Origin: Welwitschia mirabilis
Lineage: Eukaryota; Gnetophyta; Gnetopsida; Welwitschiales
Direction of reading: 5' to 3'
Length of the DNA: 64,000 nt
Assembly: GCA_051453625.1 (NCBI GenBank)
Contig: JBOZIK010000001.1
Span: 182,058,664-182,122,663, forward strand
Both the position numbers and the translations under genes were made by a program. Positions within the stretch are counted from its first letter, which is position 1, and the number at the start of each line of letters is the position of its first letter. Shown one piece after another: positions 13,010 to 24,280 of the stretch. A model generated the notes under the pieces. It had not been told where the DNA came from and did not search any database. It saw nothing but the letters and a program-made list of their open reading frames with translations.

Positions 13010-14101
13010 TGTTGCGCTGCTAGCTTACATATATTTGATAATGTATTTTGAGTGGTTTAGCATGATTTAGACAAGTATATGCTTGATTTCCATGATATTG
13101 GAGAGTTAAGATGAAAGAAATAAAAATATGCAATTTCCATGTTATTTTGTAGCATTTAGAATAGTTTCTAATACTTTCCATTTCTAAGATATATTTCCTA
13201 CAAACATTGAGGCTGAATGCATTGGATGAATATCTATAGAATCTCATCATCCACCTCATCATCTAGAAGATAATACAAATCATAGAGTAGTTGATGACAA
13301 TGAGGATGTTGACTATGATCAGTTTGGTAAATAACATGGATCATTCATGATGTGGCATCATCCCCTATATCATTCGAATGACCATTTTAACAACACCTAT
13401 TGTAATATCTCGTTGGACATTCACCTAACTCCTACCACTTATTTGTATGTTTCTTTTAGCATGACCGTTAGGGTTGTATCCATGCCTTTCTGTTTGTCTT
13501 GTTGTGTGCTTTTTTCAAGAAGTATTAATTTTACCCTTAACTTTTGTTGCCTTTGTTTGCACTAGAATTCTCATTATAAGAGATCAAAAGGCCAAAGATT
13601 CATCATTGTATTTGTAGAGAGACATCTTTCTTGGTATTGGGTCTCCATCGAGGTGTAGTTGCTTTGTAACATGGATGTGGTTTAGTTAATGCAAAATATT
13701 TATTTTTCTTTTTCTATGCTTGTTGTTCTTATCCCTTATAGCTTATGTTTCTTTTAATCTAATGATAGTTTCTTGAGTGATATAGGTTATGAGGGTAACC
13801 TTTATCAAGGTTATGCATTATTACTTTAGGTGCATTATCATTTCTTTTTCCTAGATTAACTTTACATAACTATATTACATTTTAATTTTCTTACATTGAA
13901 ATTTATTTCTGTAGGTAGAATACAAAGCATTTCTTAGTTGAAATTAATTTTCTTACTCTAGACTAGGCCTTTGATGGATTATGACATTCGAGTCAATTTC
14001 CATCTATATTAGTGTATTGTATTATGTAGATATCTATTTTTATTTGTAAATGATAGAATCTTCTCAAGCTTAAATCGTTTATAAAAATACACACTGTAAC
14101 A
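13010..14101 (+). repeat. 5' LTR of element A
   Basis: It begins TGTTGCGCTGC and ends TGTAACA. It matches 31806-32858 over most of its length, and more weakly the LTRs of B (51643, 57220). Landmarks are TTTGATAATGTATTTTGAG near the start, the CATCATC-type dyads at 13245-13390, and GTAGGTAGAATACAAAGC-like sequence at about 13912. Frames inside it (13020-13262 minus, 13347-13565 plus) are chance. The TATA region seen in B is degenerate here. Confidence 0.85.
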
Positions 14102-14104
14102 TCT

Positions 14105-14121
14105 TAGCTCATTGTTGGGGA
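14105..14121 (+). promoter_or_regulatory. Probable tRNA-Asp primer-binding site
   Basis: TAGCTCATTGTTGGGGA fits the Athila/Tat site TGGCGCCGTTGCCGGGGA if one base is lost and several C-to-T or G-to-A changes are allowed. It lies three bases after the LTR end, in the expected place. Confidence 0.5.
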
Positions 14122-14811
14122 AGGTTACCTGAAGTTCAAGAGTTTCTTTACTCTGGTAAGTATTTGGATTCTAGTTTAGATAATTACCTATAGCATTATT
14201 GTATTTCTATTTATAGTAGTATACTCTTTCTTTTTACAATGTTAGTTTTTCTATTTTGAAATAAAAGTTTGATCATTTACTTCATCATTTAGATGATGTG
14301 CAGTAATGATGGCCTCTATGCCATGAGTTTTCAGCTTTCTATTTCTGCCAAATTATTTTTAGGATTTTTTCTATTGTTTTCTCTACTGTCCAAATGATCT
14401 AGATGGACTATAGTTTGTTAGTAGTGTTTTCTATGTCTATCAGTTTTTCATTTCTATTTTTTGCATTTCTCTTTTTTTTGTGTTTTCTATGTTTTGATCA
14501 TTTGGAGTATCATCCAAACAATTGTAAGAATGACACTCCACTATGCACATCAGAAATTGAGCATGTATAGTAAAATCTGATAAGGACCAAAAGAAAAAAA
14601 AACACTACAGAGAGCAACTTTTTATTGACAAAAATATTTAAGAAGGTTTGATCAACCTTGAAACTAATTTAACTATGCATAAAAAAAAGGTAATTAAAGT
14701 TTAGAAATTCTATAAATTTCTACTTTTATTTTTTTAGAATCTAATTTTATAAAAGAATTTTTTTTGAAGATTATTTCAATGATAGTTTTTATTTTCCGAC
14801 CATGTCTAGCT
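14122..14811 (+). other. Untranslated leader of element A
   Basis: About 690 bp between primer site and gag start, with no coding similarity. It holds two of the family's dyads: TCATCATTTAGATGATG at 14282 and a looser CATTTGG...CATCCAAA pair at about 14500. The corresponding part of B is mostly in an N gap; the visible end (53217-53586) carries the same dyad type. Confidence 0.6.
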
Positions 14812-15900
14812 TGTCACAAAAACAAAAGAAACCTGCTTTGTCAAATTTACCCCTTGTCATTGGAACCCCTACAACTACACTTGTTAGAACAATGCTATTG
14901 TTATCTTTAGAGATCTGATTGCTAATAAAAAATGTAAAATCCAAATTCCTTTTGTTTTACCTTCTTAGTTGTTGAACTTAGAAACTTAAATGCTTATTCT
15001 ATTTTTAGTGGAGAACTTGATGAAGATCCCTTACAATACATTACTGACATATAAGAATTAGTTCTCACTTCAAGAAATGGTAAAAAAGAATAAGTACTAG
15101 AACTTACATGGTTATCTTTACCATCACTTTAAAATTTAAGGCTATACTTTGGTCAAGAGTGATTCCTCATAAAAGTTTAAAATCATGATGTTGATTTTAA
15201 GAAGCCTTCATTAAAATATTCATGAGTGAAACCACCATTAGAAAATGTAAAAAAGAAGTAACCAACTTCTAATAATTAACTAATAAAGATTATGCCTCTA
15301 CCTATGAGAGATTTTTTGTTTCTCTACATTCAAACCCTATAGATGCTTTTTCTCAGGAAGAACTAATAGACTACTTTTACAGTGGATTAAATAGTTAAAC
15401 AAAGCAACTAGTTGATTTTTTGTGTGGATGTAATTTGTTGAACCTAATTTTAGAAAATTCTTAGAAAGTTTTAGAAGAGTTGGTAAAAGTGAGTCAAACT
15501 TGGCCTAAACCCTCATCTAGAGAAAACCAAACTATAGGTCAAATTATTAAAGATCTTAAGGAGGTTAAACATGAAAAGAAAGAAACAAAAATTAGAAATA
15601 AACTGACAAATGTTATCAAGGATTTCATCTTAACTTTTAAAAAATACAATCAAATAATTTTAGATGTAAAGGTGGCAATCAAAAAGAGTGTAGTTGTATC
15701 TTTTACTTGTGATTTATGTGAGAATAACTATTATGTTATAAAATAATGTCCTTTACTTCCAACTCATAAAGAAAGAATCTGTAAGGAAGCATGTGCTTAC
15801 AATTAAAGGTCTTCAAACTATAACCAAAACCAAAATCAAAGTCAAGTCCAAAATCACAACAACTTTTAACCTAGTATGAGTGGACAATCAAACTTTAAAA
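14812..15900 (+). pseudogene. Element A gag
   Basis: The start chosen is ATG at 14812 (MSSLSQKQKKPALSNLPLVI), equivalent to the ATG at 53587 in B. The broken frame then gives GELDEDPLQYITDI (family consensus G...EDPxxHLxxF), DYASTYERFFVSL, ELIDYFYSGL and TKQLVDFLCGCNLL, the Athila-type FYxGLxxxTRQLVDxxxGG motif. The longest open piece is 15480-15746 (88 codons), ending in a damaged zinc knuckle at 15708-15749 where the histidine is replaced by tyrosine (CDLC....Y....C). Most stops are at former Gln or Trp codons. The capsid-like product would have packaged the element RNA. Confidence 0.85.
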
Positions 15901-16559
15901 CTTTTTAAACAAAACATCTTAACTTCCAACCATTTAAGAATAGATTTAAGAATATAAACTTCTAATCAAATAACTTACATAATTAAGTATGCTAATCCAG
16001 CTTCCAAAACTAAAGTAATCCTCTTAACTATTCTATTAATGAGTTAATAAAAACATAAGAAATAACAAACTCCAACATTAAAAATATTGTGAGTATTTTA
16101 TAACAAATTATACTTGCTAATTAAAGACCATAAGGGTCTCTTACCACTCAACATTTATTGAACCTAAATAAAGTCAAGAAAGATTGTAAGGTAGTGATAA
16201 GAAGTGGAAATGACATAAATCCTCTCACCCATGTGGCTTTTACATCATAAAGTAATTAAAAAAATGAAGAAGAGTACATAGAAATCTTAGAAAATCATTC
16301 TTTTCCTTCTCCATTAACTTAAAAAAATAAAAATTCTTCACATAAAGAACCTGTTACCCCTTGGCTTGATAGATTAGAAACAAACCCTATTTTTGATAAT
16401 CATTTAAATGTCTTAATGTAAAATGTACATATTAACTTACCGCTTTTGAAAACTTTTGCAAGATAACCCTAAGTATTCTAAGTTGTGGAAAGACCTAATA
16501 GGAGAAAGCAAAAACAAACTATTCCTAGTAAAGTTTTCTTAGATTAATTTGTTAACAAC

Positions 16560-17050
16560 TTAGTTTTATAAAAATATTCAAAATTTAAGAATCCAAGGGC
16601 AACAACTATGAGTGTCACTTTAGAGGGAAATTAAAGGATTAAGACAGTTTTGATTGATATTGGAGCAAGTATTAATATTATGTCTTTACACATTTGTTAG
16701 AGACTTGGTTTAAAAGATAGAATAGAGTCTATAAGGATTGTTTTAGAGCTAACTGATACATTTATTAAAAAATCATTAGGTTTAATTAAGGATTTGATCA
16801 TTCAGATTGAGGAAAATTTCTATCCTATTGATGTTCTTATTATAGAAGTTAAGTATTATAGTGGTTACCCTTTACTTTTAGGAAGAGATTTTTATGCAAC
16901 AACCCACTGTATTATAGATACAAGAACTAGTTTGATGGAGTATCATTTAGGTCATAAAAAGTTTTCAATAAGAGTGTGCAATGTCACTAAAAAAAATTTA
17001 AAAAATGATTTGAGTATGGAGGAAGAAATAAAGCTAACTTTATTTTTATA
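16560..17050 (+). pseudogene. Element A aspartic protease
   Basis: A clear retropepsin-like domain. The active-site segment at 16656-16667 reads DIGA within VLIDIGASINIMSLHIC, where Athila elements usually have DLGA or DTGA. Downstream are LGLKDRI (LGL motif), KKSLGLIKDLIIQIEENFYP (flap and the following strand), and GYPLLLGRDFYATTHCIIDT (the LLGRxFxAT...ID motif). Open frame 16794-17051 covers the second half without stops; the first half has a stop at 16636 and one after HIC. B carries the same DIGA (55240), so the Ile may be ancestral in this family and not damage. Confidence 0.9.
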
Positions 17051-17639
17051 GCATCATCCACTTGAAAAGAGTTGTTCCATGCTTTAGAAATCAACTTTGT
17101 TTGATAATTAATCAAAAGTAGGTAACTTGTATGTTTTTGATGAATATCAACTTAATTTTGAACATCTAGAAACTAATTATTTTGATTTAGAGGGTAAATA
17201 AAGTGAGTCTATCAATTGTGTAGAATTTCAAGATTTAGCATAACTAAGATTTCATATTTTAATGGTGATCATCCACTACTAATTTCTAGACAATATTCTA
17301 AGATGATAATCCATTTTCTTGAAAATTTTATAGAAAATAAATATATTAACTTAAATCTAAACTTGAACCCTTAGCCAATGGACTGAAATACATTTCTCTA
17401 AATAATGATCTAAACAAACCTTTAATCATTAATAGAAACCTTTCCCCTTAATAAGAATCAAGTCTAATCTCTCTTCTACAATCTAAGGTAAATTTGTTCA
17501 CTTGGTCCATAATGATTTAATAGTCATACCTACCTTAATTATTAAACACTAAATTTTCCTTTAAAAAAATGTAAAACCTAATAGGCAATCCTAACATAGA
17601 CTTAATCTAGCTCTTAAGTAAGTTTTTAAACATGAAATC

Positions 17640-18330
17640 ATAAAATTAATGAATGCTAGAATCATTTATACTATATCTAATATTGAGTGGATTAGCACTT
17701 TGACAGTAGTACCTAAGAAAAGTGGAAAATAGAAAATGTGTACAAACTTTAGAAAACTAAATAAAGAAAATTAAAACTATCATTATCCTTTCATCTTTTC
17801 TTGATGAGATAATTGATAGGATTAGAGGACATGTATTTTACTATTTTTTAATGGATATATTGGTGATAACCAAGTTTGCATTACTAGTGAGGACCAAGCC
17901 AAAACTACTTTTACTTCTCCTTTTGGTACTTACACTTTTTGATGCATGCCTTTTGGACTTTATAATGCTCCTAGTACTTTTTAATGTGTTATAATGGGTA
18001 TCTTTTTAATATTATTAAGGAATCTATTAAAATTTTTATTAATGACTTTTCTATTTATGATAAATATTTTAAACATCATTGCATTTCTAGTGGCCTACAT
18101 TTGAGTTGAAAAAAGAGTTTATTTATTATTAAAATTGGAATTATTTTAAGTCACCATATCTCAAAAGAAGGGATTAGATGGTCTCTTCAAAACTTGGTAT
18201 TATTCAACATCTAAATCCTCCTATAAATGTAAAATAGGTTAGATCTTTTCTTGGTCATTGTGGTTTTTACCATCAGTTTATTTATGATTATGTAAGTATT
18301 TATAAACCATTTTACTCATTACTAAAAAAA
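17640..18330 (+). pseudogene. Element A reverse transcriptase
   Basis: Successive RT motifs can be read in shifting frames: ISNIEWISTLTVVPKKSGK (17680-17730), CTNFRKLNKE, HYPF...DEIIDRIRGH, ITSEDQAKTTFTSPFGTYTF, CMPFGLYNAPSTF, the catalytic region FINDFSIYDK, and later HISKKG with RSFLGHCGFYHQFIYDY. The catalytic box at 18035-18046 reads FIND where active enzymes have F/Y-x-DD, so the first of the two catalytic Asp residues is Asn (GAT to AAT). At least three stops and two frameshifts also break the domain. The order and sequence match Athila-like gypsy RTs. Confidence 0.85.
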
Positions 18331-18850
18331 AAAGATAAATTTGAATGGAATGAATCTTATCAGCTTGCTTTTAATAGGCTTATACATAAACTTTCTTATG
18401 CTCCTATAGTAATAAGACTCAATTGGGAAAAATACTTTGAATTAATGCGTGATGCGAGTAATTTTGTAGTGAGTAGAATACTTTATCAAAAATATGAAAA
18501 TGATTTTGAAGTTATATCTTACCATAGCGAATCTCTATCTAAAACTCAAATGAATTATACTACTACATAGAAAGAAATGTTTCTTACCTTGATATACTTA
18601 GACATTATCTTTTAGGCTTTTATATAAATGTTTATACAAATATTGCTACTATTTTTTACCTCATGATTAAAAAAAAAATATTCTAGTTCTAAATTGATTA
18701 GATGGATCTTCTTTATAAAAGATTTTAATTTAGCCATCATAGGAAAAGAAAGAAAGCATAATTGTATTGTCTATCATTTGTCTTGTCTTTATTCTCTTCT
18801 TGATGATTCTATTATTGATGATGCTTTTCTAGATGAGTAAATTTTTGCTA
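18331..18850 (+). pseudogene. Element A RNase H
   Basis: This runs on from the RT. Readable pieces are LNWEKYFELMRDASNFVV (family xFELMCDASDxAVGAVL, catalytic Asp kept), EVISYHSESLSKTQMNYTTT (VIYYASRTLNxAQxNYTTTEKE) and SSKLIRWIFFIKDFNLAI (RLIRWILLLQEFDLEI), then VYHLSCL in place of VADHLSRL. One stop interrupts the NYTTTEKE segment (former Gln or Glu codon). The function, removal of template RNA after reverse transcription, is lost. Confidence 0.85.
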
Positions 18851-18949
18851 TATCTTTGACTTATCCTCCTCCTTACTATGTGTATATTGTTAATTACCTT
18901 ATGATCATGAAACACTACAAGATTGAACTTATAATCAATGCAAATCTCA

Positions 18950-20100
18950 TCTCCATATAATAAGTAATTATGAGTGGATAGAACCACATTTGTACCAAAT
19001 TATGAGAAAATATGTACCTCGTTGAAAAATATTTTAAATCCTTCATCTTTGTCATGGTAATATTTATGGAGGACACGTTAGTGGACATAAAATAGCTATA
19101 AAAATTATCCATTCTGGCTTTTATTGACCTACTCTTTTTCACGATTCCTTTGATTTTGCTAGAGGTGTGATCCTTGTTACCATTATGGTAGGATTATTCA
19201 TTCTCAAGAAATTTCCCTTAGATCTATTCTTGAGTGTAAACCTTTTAATTATTAAGGAATTAACTTCATAATCCCTATTCACTCATCTTCTTTTGATAAA
19301 CATTACATTTTAGTGACTATACATTATATGACTAAATAGGTAAAGCCATTCCTGCTACTTTGAATGATGCCCAAACTATTTTTCATTTTCTTAAAACTCA
19401 TTTTTTAAAGATTGATTTTCCTATAATTATCATTAGTGATCAAGAAATCCATTTTATTAATCATATTTTTAGAAAACTTAGTTTGTTCATTAGGATAGAA
19501 CATAGAGTAACTTATGCTTATCATTCTTAGACTAATGGACAGGTCAAAAATGCCAACAAAAAAATTCAAAAATGTTGTGAAATCTCTATTAATGAAAAAT
19601 ATTTATCTTCTAAGCTTAACAATGTTCTTAGGACTTACTATACTACTCGTTGTACTTCTCTTAGTTTTTCACTTTATGAACTTGTGTACAGTAAAGTTTG
19701 TGTTTTACCCATCGATGTGCGCTATAAATCTTATTGTGCTTTTCATCAACCTAATATTGTGGACCTTCATATAAATTTTAAACATAGATTAGCATAATTA
19801 AATCACCTTGATGAAAAATCAACTCATGCTTTACATTGTCAATTAATCTATAAATCCCAAGCTAAGTTCAAATATAATAAAAAGATACTTCATAAAAAGT
19901 TTAAACCAGGTCAATTTATTATTTTATATAAACATAAAGTACGTCTTTTGAATAATAAATTAACCTCTAAATGGTTAGATCCTTATGTTATAAATAGAGT
20001 GCATTCTAATGGCTTTATTGAAATTTTAGATTTAGAGATTATGGAGATTCAGAAGGTTAATTGATAATGGTTAAGATAATACAAAGAACCTTTTGATGTA
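18950..20100 (+). pseudogene. Element A integrase
   Basis: The HHCC zinc-binding part reads GHVSGHKIAIKIIHSGFYW, then DFARGCDPCYHYGRI at 19070-19190. The catalytic core follows: the first Asp is replaced by Asn (GINFIIP, 19262-19264), the second Asp is kept (IISDQ, 19438-19440), and the catalytic Glu is replaced by Lys (NANKKIQK, codon 19561-19563). The region AYHSxTNGQ is recognisable. A C-terminal stretch HKKFKPGQFIILYKHKVRL and NKLTSKWLDPYVI matches the family's EFKPGQxVLLFxSRLxLFPGKLxSRWxGPFVV. Both active-site changes are G-to-A, in line with deamination. Element C carries the same domain on the minus strand at 62945-64000. Confidence 0.9.
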
Positions 20101-20569
20101 ATCATGAATATGGTATAAGCACTTATTTTAGTAATTCTCCTTGATAAGGAGGACTTCCTCCCTATTATTATTTGAGTTTTCACTTAGCTTATTCTTTGGT
20201 GAATTTTATGATATCACTTGATCATTTTTTAAACTTGATTTGTGTGTTGCTTCATGAAGTTTTATGACTAGTATTTATGCTTGGGCATTTTATAATGGTA
20301 AGATTGAATTCATCTAATATTCAGAGATTTCAATGTCTATGGGCTTTACTTTGAAGTAATATGCCTTGGTTCTTATGCTTTTTTTTAATTGTGTTAAGGT
20401 CTTTGGTTGTTTGGAAGTATTCTTTTCTATCTCTTATATCAGTTATTTACCTTCATCTTTTTAAATGTGTAATCCCATGAGAATTTTAATTAAAAAAATG
20501 AAAAGAAAAAGATAAAGAAATAATGATTATGATCTATTATATTTTGTTCTTAAAGAAAAATACATGGTC

Positions 20570-20720
20570 ATCATGATGTTTTACCATATGAGGGTAAATT
20601 TTTTCGAGAGGAATCATTAGCAGTGTTAGTAGTTTTTAGGAATTCGATTGGGGGTTTAGTTTGATTATGCTTTGCAATTCCTTACTTCTCTGATTGTGGT
20701 TACACTTCCCTCATCATGGA
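20570..20720 (+). promoter_or_regulatory. Conserved 3' UTR block, copy A
   Basis: About 150 bp that align with 56165-56320 (B) and, inverted, with 61834-61991 (C). The A copy has lost the central hairpin through mutations but keeps AGCAGTGTTAGTAG, GGGGGTTTAGTTTGAT and TTGTGGTTACACTTCCC. Function is unknown. Confidence 0.6.
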
Positions 20721-21551
20721 AATAGTTGTAATAAATGTTAAAGCTATGAAATTAATGGTGTTCTTAGTGTCATCAGAAGCATTACTTATTTCTTAGACTC
20801 TTAGTATTTCCACTTAGGCATTCCATTTTTGAGGATTCTGGTGTGTTTGTGGAATGAGAGTAAGTGAGTTCATTTCTAAATATCTTTTGATCTTAACATT
20901 TATTATTCTAACTACTAGAATTTTGGTATCACTATAATCATTACGGTTTCAAGTGAAACTTTATGGATTTTATACATTTTATCATACATTTTTACTTAAG
21001 TGGTATTATTATGTCTTCTTTGGAAGTTTGCTAGGTTAGTACTTAGGATAGTTAAGAAATCTTCTCCTTGCTTCTTGTGTCATTTTCATTCTATGTTTCC
21101 TTATTTTTTAATTGTATTATTTTAAATTCATTTTTAAATTTTCTCATTCTTATATAGGACCTTATCATTTAGTAGTTTCCTTGCTATTCATTCATGTTCA
21201 TATAATTTTTAGTTAACATTTGAATTCATTAAAACATCTTTTCTATTTCATACCTTTGTGAAATTCCTTGTACCTTTTGGAGTTTTAAGATTTATTTTGT
21301 TTTATTTTTCTATTTGGGCATATTCACTCAACTTTTAATGATAGGTTTTAGCTTAGATAGTTTATTTTATTTAGACATAGTTTTTCTTTTGTTATAAATT
21401 TTTACTTTTTCTATGGATTTTCATGGTTTTCTTTCTCATTTTCTGTTTTTTTTTGATAAAATATAATACCTACATGATTATATCTAAGCCTAAATTTATT
21501 GGTTGAAATCTTTATTATTGATAAACATTTTGATGCCTCATTATCTACTTG

Positions 21552-21565
21552 GTCATCTAGATGAC
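21552..21565. repeat. Perfect palindrome GTCATCTAGATGAC
   Basis: An exact 14-bp inverted repeat in the A 3' UTR, the cleanest instance of the dyad found across this family. A second loose pair (GTCCTAGGGC and GTCTGGATAACATGACCAGA) follows at 21600-21635. Confidence 0.9.
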
Positions 21566-22297
21566 ACCAGGAGGACAATAGTCTAATTTTTTCTGAGAGT
21601 TGTCCTAGGGCTATTGTCTGGATAACATGACCAGATGATAGTGCGATATAACCATGACCCAAATCCTTTTTTTCTTATTTATTCTTATTTTATCATCATT
21701 TTTCCCTATTTCTTCAAAATAAACAACCCCTTTGTACTGTGCCAGCTTCTTGGCTCTTATTCCACTCAATTTTATGTCCAAGTTTTCTTGATTTTATTAT
21801 TTTTTAAAAATGAGGTTTTTTTATCCCTTTTGTTTTTTATTTTTTATCTTTTTTAGCCTTTTCATGCATAGTTTTCATGTATGTTTTATATTTTATTATG
21901 AGTTTTGATTTGGGACTTATGAATTTGAATTTCATTGTGTATTTTCTGAGTTATGAATAATTGTGCATTTTATAAGGTGTTTTTAATTTTTTATCTTTCA
22001 TGCTTTTTTTTTGTAAACTATAGATGAAAATGTAATAATCATTTAGGCAAAATTGATTAGTTCAATGTGTTCTATAATTCTATTAAATTAAATTTTTAAT
22101 CTAAGCACTTTGAATTTTACCATATGGAGGACCCACTTAAAATATAGCTTTTCAATTTTTTATAGATTTCATAATTTTCTTCTTATGTTTAGGCAATTTG
22201 GGATATATTATAATTTTAGAGAGGAAAGACATATTTTTAGCAATTTTTATATTTTTAATTGATTTTTGGATGTTATTATTGATAGAATTGAGGACCT

Positions 22298-23644
22298 TGA
22301 TGAGATGAATAGGTTTTTTAAAATTTAAGTAAATAAACTCACAATATAACAAAAACTTGATCAAAATAATTTGCTAATAAATTCATGCATATAAAGAAAA
22401 AATAAAAGTATTCAAACTAATAAAACAAACAAAAAGCATAAAATACTGAATAGATGCATGTAGGATTTTATAGTGGTTTAGGAAACCCCTACTCCACTCT
22501 CGATAATTAGTTTATCACTAAGCTTGATCTAGATCTTTGTTACTCTTTCAGGTATTATAGGTTCACCTATAATATTTACAAATGGACATTTATAAGCTAA
22601 GTCTTAACCTTTCTAATATACTTTTACAAGCTAATCTCAATCTTTTAATGTACTTTTGTAGGCTAAGTCTCAACCTTTCACAATGTAAGATAGTAAAGAA
22701 ATAATGCTAAGATGCATAGATATCACTCATTCTTTGGTACAATGATTTTCATGAAGCTCTTATCCTGTAAAAGATGTAACAGTGTAGTACAATATCTGAC
22801 CTTAAATGTACAAATCTAATAAATGATAGATCATCCTTAGTTAGGATTACAATGCTAAGATGCTATAGTAAATATCATAATATTAAATCCTTTGATTAAG
22901 AGTTTAAAAGTCCTTTGTATTTATTTCTATCTTAGCTATTTATACTAAAAGGCTTTTAAGATTTATTACAATTGAAAATGAACTTTTAATATCTATAAAT
23001 AGCTAGAAAATGAATATCTAACAAATGCATAATGGATAGGCTGTTCAACCACTTAAAAGTTCAGTCAACTCCTCCTAGTGCTGTGACTTACACAGGTCAC
23101 CCAAGTCAACTTTTTAATAGCCTTAGTTTTTTTTGGTTCCATCTCTTATCAACTCCCATCTAGTCATCCATAATTCTATCTAGTTACTCACTAGTCCTAA
23201 TAAAAGTTCATTCCAATTTTTTGCATTAGGTTCTATCAACCCCATCAAAATTCTAATCGTCCCTCTAACAATCGGTTCAAGAGTACTATTCTCAAGTTTA
23301 TAGATCTAGTCGATCCCACCATAGGTTTGGTCAATTCCTTGACATTTAGTTTAAGGATATTAGCTCTTAAGATCATAGGTCTAGTTAACCCCTCAGAAAT
23401 CTAGTTGACCCCTTTGAATTTACTTCAATTCTGAGAGCATGATCTAGGTGTAGTTGATCCCTTAAAAGTCCAGTCGACCCCTCAATAAAGTAAGTAAACT
23501 TGAAAAGTTTGTAGTAATTATATTTTGACATTTATAGATTTAGCATCTAATTTGCAAGTATTTAACATTTTCCATATAAGATACATAAAATTTGCTACAA
23601 AAAAAATGTTAATTTGACATCAATTGGTAAAACATAATCTAACA
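22298..23644 (-). repeat. 3' LTR of element D
   Basis: On the minus strand it starts TGTTAGATTATG directly after the polypurine tract. It contains three tandem sub-units rich in GTTGAC/GTCAAC near 23260-23480. It aligns along its length with 27853-29219. Confidence 0.85.
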
Positions 23645-23656
23645 CTCTATCCCTTT
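23645..23656 (-). promoter_or_regulatory. Polypurine tract of element D
   Basis: The minus strand reads TTAAAGGGATAGAG immediately before the LTR's TGTTAG, the expected plus-strand primer for a copia element. It fixes the inner LTR boundary. Confidence 0.75.
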
Positions 23657-24280
23657 AACATTGATGATAAATAATACTTAGTTATAAAAATATTTAAAAC
23701 TAAAAAACCTCCTCCTCATAAAATGTCTATTATTATTTGCAAAATATTAAGTTTTTAAAATAAATTAAAGACATTTTGATAAGTCTAATTTTGTGCTAAA
23801 ATAAAAATAATTTAGAATGCACATTTAGAGAGTTAAAAACACAATATTTATGAAAAGAACATTTTGATTACATAACTTCTATCACTTTGATTATTCAAAA
23901 TTTATTACAAATATAGAATAACGTCATACAATATTTTAGATAGTTGCAGTTCATTGCAGATATAAGATAAACATCATTTGGATCCTTACGTTTCATCATA
24001 GAAAATGTTTAAGCTCATATGGATCTTTGAATTACATAAGAAATATTTGAAACACAAATTGAAAGCATAAAACCAAGTGCATTTTTATTTTATTAAACAT
24101 AATTATCACAAAGCAAGTACTCATCAAGAGCATACTACATCTAAAAGCATAAAAAATAAAGAGACATACAACTAATTCTTCCTCTTTTAACATCAATGAT
24201 AAAGGAGAAAACAAAAGTACACAAGTAAAAATATAATCAAATGAAAAACTCTAATTAGATTCATCCTTTTGTTCTTATTA

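Larger units (their letters stand above)
20101..22297 (+). other. 3' UTR of element A, first part
   Basis: No coding sequence is seen. It aligns with 55720-56780 of element B: shared landmarks are the segment around TTTTATGACTAGTATTTATG, the purine tract at 20493-20520, the conserved block at 20570-20720, and AGGCAATTTGGGATATATTA (22190), which matches B at about 56712. A perfect 14-bp palindrome lies at 21552. The stretch 21130-22180 has no counterpart in B and may be a further insertion or a segment deleted from B. It ends where element D's LTR begins. Confidence 0.7.

Noticed and set aside
13245-13390. Short spaced CATC repeats considered as a CRISPR-like array
   Set aside because: The repeats are short and imperfect with irregular spacing, and they lie in a retrotransposon LTR of a plant-type genome.
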